Below, piece after piece: positions 25,059 to 36,089 of a stretch of 64,000 bases of DNA. Source of the stretch: Acephala macrosclerotiorum (Eukaryota > Ascomycota > Leotiomycetes > Helotiales > Mollisiaceae). The position numbers were made by a program, and so were the translations under genes. Numbering within the stretch: the stretch's first letter is position 1; each line of letters begins with the position of its first letter. Below the pieces are notes generated by a model. It was given only the letters and a program-made list of their open reading frames with translations, ran no database searches and was not told the DNA's origin. Location: the NCBI GenBank assembly GCA_014904845.1, contig MU119204.1, forward strand, positions 496,001 to 560,000, written 5' to 3'.

Positions 25059-28000
25059 ATGACAACGTTTCGCGATGTGAATGTCCTTGCCCGCTCAGAC
25101 TTATTAGCTGCAGGACAGGGTTCCGACAGCTCTGGAGGCTCGAACGACTTCTCAACCACACTAGACAACGACCAACGCAAACCACGAGCGCGCAAGCCTT
25201 CACCTGGCCTCGCAGCGCGCTTGAAAGCTCTCGGTTTTGGAAAAGACACGAACAAATCTAACTCTCGTTCTCCCTCAACCGATCAAATAGGCCGCATCCC
25301 TCAAGGAAAGATCGAACAGCTGGACCTCAGCCATCGGGTCAATTCCACGACCACTCCATCCATCCAACCTCGCGGACGAGCCTGGAGTGGTGCGAGCGGC
25401 TATTTAACGCCGCAGCCCACGGGAGGGAGTTTTCAAGATTCCATAGCTAGTGAAATACGAATTTTGGAGGGAGGAGCACGTCGAACACCGTCTGTGAGCT
25501 CGGGGGATCGGGCGATGACCACATATGCAGAGGAAATAGATATGGACTCGCAGAAGTACCGACTGCCAGAACACACGAATGGGAACGGCACGAAAGCATT
25601 ATCAGATACCAAACAAGCACATTTCGAACGAGACGTACCGCCAGATGACGAGACACCGCCTCCTCCTCTGGCGAAGGACACACCTCCTGGAAGTACAACA
25701 CCTGCCGAGTTCACTGGGGATGTCCAGTCATACTTCAATCCCTTTGGCCTGCAGCGGGCTGGGTCAATATACACGCTTTCACGCGTCTCCTTCGCGAACC
25801 AACTTGCACAATTGACCTCATTGCAGTTGCCTGATGCCGAATCACTATCTACGAAAGTTTCCGCTATACCAACCTCGAAGGCTGCCTCCAAGGCATTGAT
25901 GGGAGCTGCAGAACAAATACGAAGCTGGATATCAAAGGCTTCAGAGGTTATTGCCGGACTAGATGGCGAAGACGATGTTGAGTGGGCGGCTGCAGGTGGC
26001 AGAGAAGGCTTAGCAGAAGTCGACAACGCGATCACAAGGTTCGAAGAGCTGATAAATGTATACGTGTCAGCAATTGAGTCGTTACAAGGACGAGCGGATA
26101 TTGCTACAGTACCTGCGGATGAATTAAAGAAAGTGGTGTTACAGGTGGAGACAATTCTTGCTGAATGGGAAAAGATCAAGAAGACTCTGAAAGCTGTCAA
26201 GAACTCCGTCGAGATTGCTATGGAATGGGAGGAGCTGTGGGATACAGTGCTAGGAGATATTGGCAACGAGATGGATGTGCTGGCCAGATTGGTCTTCGAG
26301 ATGGAGGAGAAGAGACACAAGTCACTAATGGCAGAAACCGGTGGGGAAGGAGGCCTCGACATTAACGAACTCGAAACCATTGTCGAAGAGACGCCGCCGT
26401 CGAAGACAAGGTTGCATGCAAATAATCGTTTCAGTGTGCCAGCATCATTCCCATTGAGTCCAAGTTCACCAAATCCATCGACAATGGTGCAGCAGGATGA
26501 TTCAAGTCTACTCGCATTGTTCGCCCGGATGCAACCTCTGCGAGCTTCATTGGACTTCCTGCCTATGCGATTGTCGACCTTCCATTACAGGGCGGAGAAG
26601 ATATTCCCAAGTGCTTGTGAGGAGCTGGAGACCAGAAGAGACGGACTTGAAAACAGTTGGAAGAAGTTGGAAAAGGACGCTGAGTCATTGCGAAGAGAAC
26701 TGGGTGAGGATCGTTGGGTATTGGTGTTCAGGGGTGCTGGTCGGCAAGCCCAGAAGATGTATGAGTCTGTTGAGCGAAGTGTGACGAAGCTCAAGGAGGC
26801 AGTAGATGCCGGAGCTCATCTTCAGAATCCTGCTTCCATGGGTAAGAAGATTGAGAGCTACGAAGCGAAGAAGATCCATTACGGTCCTGCGATCGAGAGA
26901 GTCTTGTCCATTATCGAAAGGGGCGTTAAGGACAGGTTGACTGTCAATGGTGAGATCCTACGGCTACACTCCGAAATGCAACGCAAATGGGAAGCCCTGA
27001 AAGAGCAGATGGCCGAGCTGGACCAAAGTTTGGACGAGATCCAAGCCGACAAGAAGAATCAGCAATTGAGGGATTCGATATCGAGCATGCTGTCCAATGA
27101 CAGATCCACCGTCGGAAGTCTTTACGATACTCCTGGAAGTTCCCCAGCTTCTTCAGTTGTCATGACAGGACTCGCTGGCCCTGAACAGATAGCGCCAATT
27201 CAAAACGGGAAGGTGCGGTCGAACAGCAAGAGCAGTCTTCCACAGCCTGGCGCAAGGAGGAACCTCAGCATATCGTCTAGCACAAGCCAGCTTCCTCGAA
27301 AGGGAGGCTCAAATCGTCTTTCTACTATTGCTGCCCCAGCACCCGGCGCGTCACCATCGCCAGGATCGTCGAGACAAGGATCCGCAACTCCGACAGGGAA
27401 TCGCCTGCCACGACCTTCCTTGACCCACATGCCAGATGGTAGGCCGCGCTGGAACTCGAGTGTGAATACTCAGGGCACTATTATAGGGCATAATTTCAAG
27501 CCTTTGAGCTTGACAACCCCTAGTCCGCATGCTCGTACCAACAAACCTCCCTCGGCTCATAAGAATCGACCAAGCGAGTCCAAGATTCCCCTTCGATCAC
27601 CTCTCAGCCGTGATAACACAGCATCACCAGTTCCTCAGACCACACCATCCCGCACATCAAACTCTCGTTTAGCCTTCAGAGACCGGATCGCTAGTCCGGG
27701 CCCTTACTCTCAAGAAGTCCTTTCTAAATCTTCGCCAGCTACCCGCCCTCGTCTCGCTACACAATCCTCCATGTCTGCTCTTACATCTTCTTCCACAAAC
27801 CGCCGAGCCTCGTTCCAACCAAAGTCTAGCGATCCAACCTCTCTTGGCAGTCCGTTGCCAAAACCAGTAAGACCTGCGAGTTCGATGGCCGGAAACAGAC
27901 GTGTCAGTCTCCTACCTCAACCGAGAGGCAGACAGACTTCTGGCGGCATAACAGGAAGAGAGAGCCCTCAAGCTGTAGCGGGAGCTGCGAGCGCGATGAG

Positions 28001-28064
28001 AGCTAATAGCGGGGCCAGCAGCAATAAGAGCAACAACGAAAATAAACCAGCCTTCAGAATATGA
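25059..28064 (+). CDS. kar9: Karyogamy/spindle-positioning protein Kar9
   Basis: A single exon encodes 1001 residues from an ATG at 25059. Residues 1-230 are disordered. Residues about 240-670 form the helical KAR9 domain, with long amphipathic helices such as EWEKIKKTLKAVKNSVEIA and the segment around GEDRWVLVFRGAGRQAQKMYE. The final 330 residues are basic and Ser/Pro-rich, typical of microtubule-binding tails. SKIP at residues 841-844, in a basic Ser/Pro context, fits the SxIP motif that binds EB1/Bim1. In yeast Kar9 links Bim1 on astral microtubule plus ends to a type V myosin to orient the spindle and nucleus. The intronless structure is unusual for this window but no stop or frameshift interrupts it. 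Confidence 0.88.
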   Translation: MTTFRDVNVLARSDLLAAGQGSDSSGGSNDFSTTLDNDQRKPRARKPSPGLAARLKALGFGKDTNKSNSRSPSTDQIGRIPQGKIEQLDLSHRVNSTTTPSIQPRGRAWSGASGYLTPQPTGGSFQDSIASEIRILEGGARRTPSVSSGDRAMTTYAEEIDMDSQKYRLPEHTNGNGTKALSDTKQAHFERDVPPDDETPPPPLAKDTPPGSTTPAEFTGDVQSYFNPFGLQRAGSIYTLSRVSFANQLAQLTSLQLPDAESLSTKVSAIPTSKAASKALMGAAEQIRSWISKASEVIAGLDGEDDVEWAAAGGREGLAEVDNAITRFEELINVYVSAIESLQGRADIATVPADELKKVVLQVETILAEWEKIKKTLKAVKNSVEIAMEWEELWDTVLGDIGNEMDVLARLVFEMEEKRHKSLMAETGGEGGLDINELETIVEETPPSKTRLHANNRFSVPASFPLSPSSPNPSTMVQQDDSSLLALFARMQPLRASLDFLPMRLSTFHYRAEKIFPSACEELETRRDGLENSWKKLEKDAESLRRELGEDRWVLVFRGAGRQAQKMYESVERSVTKLKEAVDAGAHLQNPASMGKKIESYEAKKIHYGPAIERVLSIIERGVKDRLTVNGEILRLHSEMQRKWEALKEQMAELDQSLDEIQADKKNQQLRDSISSMLSNDRSTVGSLYDTPGSSPASSVVMTGLAGPEQIAPIQNGKVRSNSKSSLPQPGARRNLSISSSTSQLPRKGGSNRLSTIAAPAPGASPSPGSSRQGSATPTGNRLPRPSLTHMPDGRPRWNSSVNTQGTIIGHNFKPLSLTTPSPHARTNKPPSAHKNRPSESKIPLRSPLSRDNTASPVPQTTPSRTSNSRLAFRDRIASPGPYSQEVLSKSSPATRPRLATQSSMSALTSSSTNRRASFQPKSSDPTSLGSPLPKPVRPASSMAGNRRVSLLPQPRGRQTSGGITGRESPQAVAGAASAMRANSGASSNKSNNENKPAFRI

Positions 28065-31000
28065 AGGATCACTCGCTACTTAAAATTCGATTCTTGGGAC
28101 TTGGCAGTCCTATCACCACCGATTCTATGTTTTGAAAGACGAACCATCATGAATTCGAGGTTCAGAACGACTTGGTCTTATCACGGCGTTTCTTCATATT
28201 ACATGACGGCGTCCTCTTTGTATGGTTTATACAGCGATCTTCTCTTCTTCTCGGCCTCGCACTTTGCGATTTTTTGGTGCGGGCTGATCGTTCGTTGATG
28301 GATGAAATTTCTTAACGATGCGAGTTTGGGCATGTTAAGGTTGAACTTTTTTTCTAGGAGAAAGAAAGAGCGACATCTGAGAGATATTAGGAATGGGTGT
28401 AAATATGCGTGCAGGCACGAAGATTCGGATGTTACTGCTGGGATGTGAAAGATATTGAGAGAGACATGGGAAAAGATGTTGGGGAGAAGTAGGAGGTGGA
28501 AAGGGTAGCAGATACCAGGACTGTGTACGATATCTAGGGCACAGTACGTAGCGTTAATCTAGAATGCGATACCCTTTGGTCGAGCCCCGTTTGCATTTGG
28601 TTGTGATTCGAAAATATCTCCCACACGCCACAAGTTTGGAAATACTTCTATCTTAGACTGAATGGTTTTTGAGTGTTTATTCTTGATGAGCTACCGGTAG
28701 CTTCTTGCATGTTCGATATCTGCAAATGTATCAAGCAAGTTGGGATTTCTACGTCGCTTCATACACTAGGATGCCAGCGAGGCTGCAAGTAATTGTCTTC
28801 CAGTGAGATCGTTCTGAACGATCTAGCTCTTGCATCTTAATGGTTACTATTCCGTCCAATGCTTAGTCTTTGACCTCGAATATGGGCCGTTCCGATGCCA
28901 TTGTTCAAGCAGAGTTGAAGCAGACAAGCATTTGCCTAAATGGGCATAGTAAATGTACCGAGACATCATAACAGCCTCGTCGTTCTTGCTGGGGAGCCCG
29001 GGGCGCAGCCAGAGAGCACGCACAGCAAACCCGACATTATCGCAATCCGATCTTGGGTCATTTAATATCATGGAATTTAGATATCGGGTATGTGACGACC
29101 TAGGGTCGAGAATGGCACCTGTTGGTTGCCTTGTGCGCATTCCTCACATTGCCAGACCTTTGAGGCTTTAGCGACCAACCTTAATCCCTGAAAGCCCTCG
29201 GGCGCATCAAACAGTGTGTCCACGGGTGAGCGTATATGTTCTGTGGAACACATACATGCTGCCATTCGAAGACAGTGCGGGAAGCGAGCCTGTCCTCCCT
29301 CGCTCTATCGAGTCGAATTTCTGGCTAGAAGCCTAGAAGTTAGCTTTTGACTAAGTTATTGACGGCTAGCGCCATCGGGTTATTCGAGCCCCCAGAGAAA
29401 TTTTTCTTCTTAAACGGCCGTTTAGGTATTAATTGTTGCCGTTCCGACCTTGCAACGCGATATAGATTCCTGGTTTTTGAGGTCGAGGATCGTGCCGGAC
29501 GTGTCGGAGTGCCTGCGCCCCCTCCTGCTCCCTGTCGGCTGTTACGCTATCTGCTGGATCTCGAATACTCCCATTGTCACTCTGGCAATATCCTTGCAGC
29601 TGCAAACTCGATTGCCAAAGCCTGGGTTCATGAAAGATCTTGCTAAAATCTATTCCATTCCTGTCAATCCTCAGAACTATCGACAGACTCATATGAGCTC
29701 GTTGTACGCATTTTCTTCCATTCTCAAAATACCGTAAACGCTTTCTTGAATCGCCCCGTCCCAGCTCCAAGTGTAGGTAGATGCAGAAAACCCAAGAACA
29801 GCTCTCATGCTCCTAAAACCCGCCGCAGCTCTTCGCCGAGTGATGGCAATCCCTGCTACCAAATTGTGCCCGCGAAATGTCAGGTTCTCAATACTAGCAT
29901 CGCTTCTTCGAGAAACCCATTTTCGAGCCCGCAATGCCATACGCCTGCCTTATGTCGTGAAAGGCTACAAAAGCTATTTGTACGCACGAGTCAGAGTAAC
30001 CGTGCGCCAATAAGGCAAGCTGTCGGCTACTGCCGCGAGAGAACAGGACCCAGATTTGCAGAGCATTCCGCTGCATAGATGGTCAACATCTCGGACGGCC
30101 AAGGCGTCACGTTTGAATGTTCGTCTTCCACCCCACGTTTATCCTGTTTAAACCATGAAATTTGTATTGCTTAGATTCTCCACAGCCATTTACGGTCATT
30201 CGTTTTTAATGCCCCTCTCCGACCCAGCTACACCAACCAGCAATCATACAGATCATCTACAATGTGATGATATCTGCACGCTCGGACCACTACATCACAT
30301 ATTGTTGCTCACCGTTTCATGGCTCCCGACAGCCCGGGAGCGTGACAGCTGCAACATTGCCTGCATTATCACATCAATTGCGTATATTGCAGGGTAGCCA
30401 AATTCAATTTCGACGATGTCAAGATCGGCAGCATGGATCAATTAAATTCAGATGTTGTTGTCAAGCGAAGTCCCCCCCTTCAGATTCTATGAGAGCACGA
30501 ACGAGGCTGACAACTCTTTCCACCGAAGATGATATATATTTTCGATTCGCCTCGCTCTGCAAAGTCTCATTATGAGCTCTAGCACAATACCAATCATCGG
30601 GCTTTCGGGTTCTAGCTATACTTTACATAGATCTTGCAGGTCACAGATAAACAGCATGAGTTCGTTCTTTGCATCCTTTGTCCATCGTCTATCCGCCCTG
30701 ATCTCTATCTATTGGACCTCACTCACATAAGATCCAGGCGTTCCTCCTCTCCCCAAGCTCGCCGTCCGTGCCTTGTCAACAGATAATACGATCAATATCA
30801 TCATCGGAGTCTTAACGATAGTCATTGGGATTCTCAGCACACTACTTGGCTGGGCAGCTTGGAGGCTCACTGGAGATCGACGACGCCGTTTGGCACATTT
30901 CAGTCAGTACAGTGGTTCTCAATCAGACTCCTCGCTCGGTATATCAACTAAATGTTATTGCAAGGTCCATCTCCATCGAGCGTCTCTTTGCAGAATCTAC

Positions 31001-31670
31001 ACACCCAGACACCAAGCGAAAGGGCAGGATATGAAGTGACGCTGAGACTTGGGAGGAGTATGTGAATCAAGCTCACAGTGCTGGCAGTTTCTGCGACCGT
31101 TTGGGTGGGCATCATAAAGGAGTGTTTAGGAGATATTTTCAGCCTGGAAACAGTTCTCCATTGTGTGTTAGTATTGCTTGTAGCAATGCATCTAATTGAC
31201 TAAGCTCCAGGGCCGAGGAGGTCTCATTCGGGATTACATTCTCGTGTCTTGAATTGACTCTTTGCTGCTGCGTGTAGGCTCGTTTATTTTCTCAACCCGT
31301 TTGTCCTGTGGAAACATTTCTGTTATGGAGTTACTTTTCACTTTGATGAATCCCACAGAGTTTTTTTTATTGGCTGCGTTTTGAAAAGACATGCGAATTT
31401 CTCCTGGGTCGAAACGCCGCGATAGGTTTGAGTAAAGGCTTTTTATATGGAAAAGGGGCTCCCTCGCTTGTCGGTTCACCATCCTTGGGTCCGAAATTTG
31501 GAAGTGTGGTACTACTTTTTCACTAAACATTCCTATCTGCGTCATGCCCTCTGAGAATAGTTCAGATTATATTTAGAAACCTGATTTACACATTCAGAGT
31601 TTGACAAATCGATCAGCACGAAGACATTTCCATTCAGGCTTGACACATTCTCGAAAACCATCCTCGCTAG
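28065..31670. other. 3.6-kb gene-poor region
   Basis: No complete gene can be supported. Around 30731-30905 a plus-strand frame without ATG encodes a Pro-rich lead, the hydrophobic segment INIIIGVLTIVIGILSTLLG and a basic RRRR end. It is preceded in frame by a stop, so it is a gene fragment or an exon whose partner I cannot find. At 29689..29940 a minus-strand frame reads like protein but is unrecognised. The downstream end of kar9 also lies here. Confidence 0.4.
28806..28824. repeat. Inverted repeat, 9-bp arms with 1-bp centre
   Basis: The sequence AGATCGTTC-T-GAACGATCT is a perfect inverted repeat. It could be a binding site for a dimeric regulator or a small hairpin; there is no transcript evidence. 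Confidence 0.7.
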
Positions 31671-32410
31671 ATGCAGAAGACCAACATGGTGCACATTGAG
31701 TAAGTTTCTAAATGAATTCAATTCAATATGTGTATTCTCTGAATGTCGAATAGTATAGAGTTCTCCATTGGCAACTGCCTCCTAACTCTCGTTTCCTGGA
31801 CTGGACGCTGGCTGATTGATATCTCAATCTTCCTCCTCTTCATGACCATTTACCTTTATAGCAAAGTAAACGATGACACACAGAAGTTTACGGGGCTACC
31901 TGTCAAACAGATCACGGCTATAGAGAGCATAAAAAAGTCTATCGAATCTGTGCCAGAGGAGGAACGCGCAAACTTGGCGCTTTGGTATGTCAAGTTTCTC
32001 CTCCGATTGCCTACCCAAGAAGAGAGCTTGAAAGCGAAGGATTGGCACGAAACCGCACAGGTGTATTTGAGGGGGCCGATCAACCTTGATAATATTAAAG
32101 TCTTCAAAGTGACAAGAGTGAAAGAGGAAAGCGGCGACTGGTTGGATGCAAGTATGTGTTGAAAATGCCGGTGCTGTGACCGGGTCGCCGGATCGATGGT
32201 CTCTGTATAAGAGGTGAAGTTAGATGCGAGTGGCGGAAAAGAAGCTTTTTCTTTTGGTTCCTGGGCATCGTGGAGGCAAAGTCCCGCCCTTTAACATCCG
32301 TCATCCCTTGCGATGTGGTACTTATAGCAATGCCTGCAACGCTGCTCACCAGGAGATGGAGATGTGCTGCTGATCGAATAATGATATTGGAACTGCTTCT
32401 CATATTCTAG
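31671..32410 (+). CDS. Orphan protein with one or two hydrophobic segments
   Basis: A plausible model is join(31671..31699,31754..32151,32220..32410), 205 residues. The first intron (54 bp, GTAAGT...ATAG) joins MVHI to DIEFSIGNC. The second uses a GTATGT donor and a GGTGAAG acceptor and is less sure; if unspliced, the frame stops at 32162. A transmembrane helix lies near residues 30-47 (WLIDISIFLLFMTIYLY). It is followed by a charged, helical stretch (SIKKSIESVPEEERANLALW). I recognise no family. It sits in a gene-poor region, consistent with a lineage-specific gene. Confidence 0.4.
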
Positions 32411-33302
32411 CGATGCAGACTGTTCTGTGCCGGGACGACTGATGTGTTACCAAGTGGTGCTGGTGTTGGGGCGCTCGTTTGGGGAGGTGCTAGGTGGTGT
32501 TCCTACTATTTCTAGAATCTGTTGCGGTCACCTCAGATTTTGAGCAGAATGGTGAATGATTCCACCAAATCACCTTCAAATTTCAGACATTCACTCTCGT
32601 GAAACCACTCAATACCACTCACATCACTGTAAAATCGATGTATCAAAGTTGATACAGCAACTCTTTATCTCGGTGGCTTGTTTCCAAATCGTGGAGTATT
32701 TCTGCTATGAAGTGTTGCGTGAAGTATTGAAATTTTGAAAAGGGGTATTGGTGATATTTGTACTCTTCGAGTTATATACGTTTGGCAAAGGAGAATATCA
32801 GAAGCGCTATGGGGAATCATTCTTATACTACTTACGATTAAGCTCTCCGAATTTGGATTTCTCAATCTGACTATATTATTGCTAGACTATATAGATTCAA
32901 AAAGTCGACGGAGAAGACTTTGGGGGAGATAATGGGGGAGATTGATGAGAAGATTGCGGCGTTCCGGGGTTAGAAGGAGCAGCAAAAGAGAGAATGGGGT
33001 GAGTGGTGGGAGAAGAAGCGTGGCGAGTAAGGTGCATTGAGCAAGAGGATCCCTTAAGCCATTTGGGACAATGTCAGGGGCGGAGGTCTTGCGTTCCCGA
33101 GAAACGTTGTCCAGGGAGAGTAAGTACATTATGAACTCTCGTTCTCGGAAACTGTTCACTTGTCGATGTCCTAGAAATAAACAATGGCTGAATGTTTGGA
33201 TTTTTGTGAAGGGTCTGGTGGAGCTGATTCTCATTACTACCACCCTCGATGCCTCTCGTCGAGCTCTTGAAATCGCATGCCACAAGGCGTAACCATCACC
33301 AT
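32411..33302. other. Intergenic with coding-like fragments
   Basis: Plus-strand frames between about 32740 and 32953 read like protein but lie in different frames: one contains LYTFGKGEYQKRYGESFLYY, and another ends EIMGEIDEKIAAFRG before a stop near 32953. No ATG and splice chain joins them convincingly. They may be remnants of a gene or an unresolved short gene. Confidence 0.3.
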
Positions 33303-34614
33303 CTACGAATCTGCTGTATCAACAAGCACCTTCAACACCAAATTGCCTTCATCATCTTTCACTCTCCCAGCCATCGCAAACGCATTCGGTACATCCGCAA
33401 ATCCTACAAATCGTTGCGTGATCAATTTCGACAGATCAGGGAGCAGAGGGTTGCCACTTGATACCAACTTGATTGCATCTTCATACGTACTCGCATACCT
33501 GAAAACACCGACCAGGTCTACTTCTCGAAGAGCCGCAGCCGAAATTGGAAGTGTTTGAACGGGACTTCCCATTCCGATCAACATGATCTTTCCCCCTGGT
33601 TTCGTTGACTGTGTACATTAGCCCGTCCCTCCTTCTCATTGCAGACCAGAGAACTCACATAGATAGCGGCTTGTAGACAGCTTTCCACGCCTGTACACTC
33701 AAATACAGCGTCTACTTCCCCTGACCCACTCGCTTCTTTCACTAACTCTGCAACCTCTTTCGCGAACGCCAATTTCTCCTCGATAGCTTGTGGTCTCTTC
33801 ATCGGAACTACGATCTTAGCATCCGCAAAATTGTTCCGGACTGCGAAATCCACTCTCTCGGCTTGGATGTCCGCAATGATGACTTTCTTCGCACCATTGA
33901 CCTTAGCCATCGCTGCACAAAGAAGCCCAACTGCGCCAGCACCAAAGACAAGGACGATAGCGCCAGCCTTGAGAGCTGCTCGCCTACCACCATGCATCGC
34001 TACACCCAACGGCTCAAGAATAGCTCCAAGTTCTTGTGAGACATTTTCAGGAAGTCTGTTTCGTTTCATCAACTCTTGCTCCCCTTTCAATGTGACTTGA
34101 ACTCACCTATGGCAATAAACAGCTGGATGATTAATCTTCTTCTGCAACGTCCCCTGAAAATGCGGAAAGCTCTTCGCCGAACTCCTAAACCTCAAACTCT
34201 TACAAATATTATACCTCCCCTCCTCACACAGCTCACATTCCTTACAAGGAAGGCCAACTTCAAGAGCAACTCTATCTCCAACTTTCAGATTGGTAACACC
34301 TGAGCCAACGGCTGTGACGAGGCCAGAAGACTCGTGACCGAGAGTGAGGGGTTCTTGGACGATGATGTCGCCGTTGCGGTAGTGATTGAAGTAATGGAGG
34401 TCAGAACCGCAGAGGCCGGTTGCTTGAACTGCTACTTGGACTTCTGATTGTGACGGAGAGGGGAGTGAGCGTTGTTCCTGGTTTTGTTAGTCACATGTTG
34501 TACTCCGTCGGCAAGACTCACGATCTTCAAGTCCTTCACTCCGTGTAGCACAGAAGCTACCACTTCTTCACTCTTCGCTCCCCCTGCACTACCATCCAGT
34601 GTTTCAACAGCCAT
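33303..34614 (-). CDS. Zinc-dependent polyol/L-idonate-type dehydrogenase (MDR family)
   Basis: Exons are join(33303..33608,33659..34055,34107..34477,34522..34614), 388 residues, with introns of 44-51 bp. Catalytic-zinc motifs are GLCGSDLHYF (Cys) and GHESSG (His-Glu). The structural-zinc cysteine cluster CKECELCEEGRYNIC is complete. The cofactor fold shows VFGAGAVGLL (GxGxxG), and the next strand runs VIIADIQ, so the acidic residue after it suggests NAD(H) preference. The family includes sorbitol, xylitol and L-arabinitol dehydrogenases and L-idonate 5-dehydrogenase. It is divergent from an SDR gene 362 bp away, and E. coli idnD/idnO is an analogous MDR/SDR pair. L-idonate or a related polyol is therefore my first guess for the substrate. 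Confidence 0.88.
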
Positions 34615-34976
34615 TTTATATCTTCAAATCTGCAGGCTTCAGCACTTCAAGAATGACAAGGTAAAATGTAAATATATATTCCAAAGCTTTCGGTCCCATG
34701 ATGACCGAAACTCGCAAAACATATCGGTCTCTGACGGATCCACACGGCTATTTCACTGGCTCTAGCGCCTCCTTCCCCGTAAAATCCCCACTATCCCGCA
34801 TTCTTGGCGTCCCAGTATGGCAATTTCCTCCATGATGGTATCTCGGCCCGCTTATCGGCGGACAAGGTCAATAGCCGGTGGACTTCAATAAACATCTCCT
34901 CATAACTACATCTGACCCAAATCTCGAGATAATTTTGAGATCGAGAACAAGCAATTGAAGAGTAAAGACAGACAAA
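34615..34976. promoter_or_regulatory. 362-bp shared divergent promoter of the MDR and SDR genes
   Basis: The two dehydrogenase genes start head to head across this spacer. An AT-rich TATATA stretch near 34671 lies about 60 bp before the MDR start. Co-regulation is inferred from the arrangement. Confidence 0.6.
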
Positions 34977-35912
34977 ATGGCATCAGCATCAGCATTCTCA
35001 ATGTTTTCACTCGAAGGCCAAACAGCCATGATCACCGGCGGAACGAGGGGCATCGGACAAGCAGCTGCAGTTGCATTGGCAGAGTGCGGGGCAGATCTCA
35101 TTTTGATACAGGTGTACTATTCTTTCTTTACCTCCTTCTCCCTCTCATTTTCAATCATTTGCTAACCAGATAATCAGCGAGACACAAGCAACACCGAGAC
35201 CCTGAAGAAAATCGAAGCCCTGAGACGAAAAGCAACAATCTACACAGCGGATCTCTCTTCGCAAGAAGAAGTCAAGGCATTGACTCCGAAAGTGCTGAAA
35301 GACGGACACAAGATTAGTATCTTAGTGAATTGTGCGGGAATCCAGAGACGGCATCCTAGTGCTGAGTTTCCGGATAATGATTGGAATGAGGTGTGTTTTT
35401 CTTGTTCCCCAAATCTTCATCTCGAGGACCGAGAATGGACGAAAGCTAACAATGGATGAAAACAGGTAATCCAAGTAAACCTCACTACAGTTTTCACCCT
35501 CTGCCGTGATATCGGCTCGCACATGCTCTCCCTCGATCCCTCCCCACTCACCGGTCGCCGCGGCTCCATAATCAACTTCGCATCCCTCCTCACCTTCCAA
35601 GGCGGCCTTACCGTCCCCGCCTACTCCGCCTCTAAAGGTGCAGTCGCCCAACTCACAAAAGCACTTGCGAATGAATGGACAAGTAAAGGAATTACGGTTA
35701 ATGCAATTGCGCCGGGTTATATTGAGACGGAGATGAATACTGCGTTGTTGAATAATCCGGAGAGGTTGAAGAGTATTAGTGAGAGGATTCCTGCTGGGAG
35801 GTGGGGTACGCCCGAAGATTTTAGGGGGAGTGTGGTGTTTTTAGCGAGTAAGAGTAGTGCGTATGTTAGTGGGCATGTTTTGGTTGTTGATGGTGGGTGG
35901 ATGGGAAGGTAG
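34977..35912 (+). CDS. Short-chain dehydrogenase, 5-keto-gluconate reductase/KduD-like
   Basis: Exons are join(34977..35111,35178..35390,35466..35912), 264 residues, with introns of 66 and 75 bp. Classical SDR motifs are all present: TGGTRGIG for cofactor binding, [10 protein letters not shown] after the fourth strand, the Ser of INFAS, the catalytic YSASKGA and the GYIETEMN region. The closing part (GRWGTPEDF...[11 protein letters not shown]) matches gluconate 5-dehydrogenase and 2-deoxy-D-gluconate 3-dehydrogenase relatives. NADP(H) preference is suggested by Arg in the TGGTRG turn. The gene is divergent from the MDR dehydrogenase, which suggests consecutive oxidation and reduction of a sugar acid. 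The exact substrate is not readable from sequence. Confidence 0.87.
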
Positions 35913-36089
35913 AGATGTAAGGGGGTGAGAGCGTCCAAAGAAGTTATAGGGGAGATAATAGAGAGACAGGAGAATAGACTATTTGCACATTGGGCTAAAT
36001 ATCTGAAAACATTCGAATATCCAGACTGAAATATAGGGACTAGTCCTTTCTGCAAACTCCCAACCCATACGTAACCATGAACACCCTTT

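Noticed and set aside
28065..33302. Transposon relic
   Set aside because: No long terminal repeats, terminal inverted repeats with target duplications, reverse transcriptase or transposase motifs could be found in the gene-poor zone.
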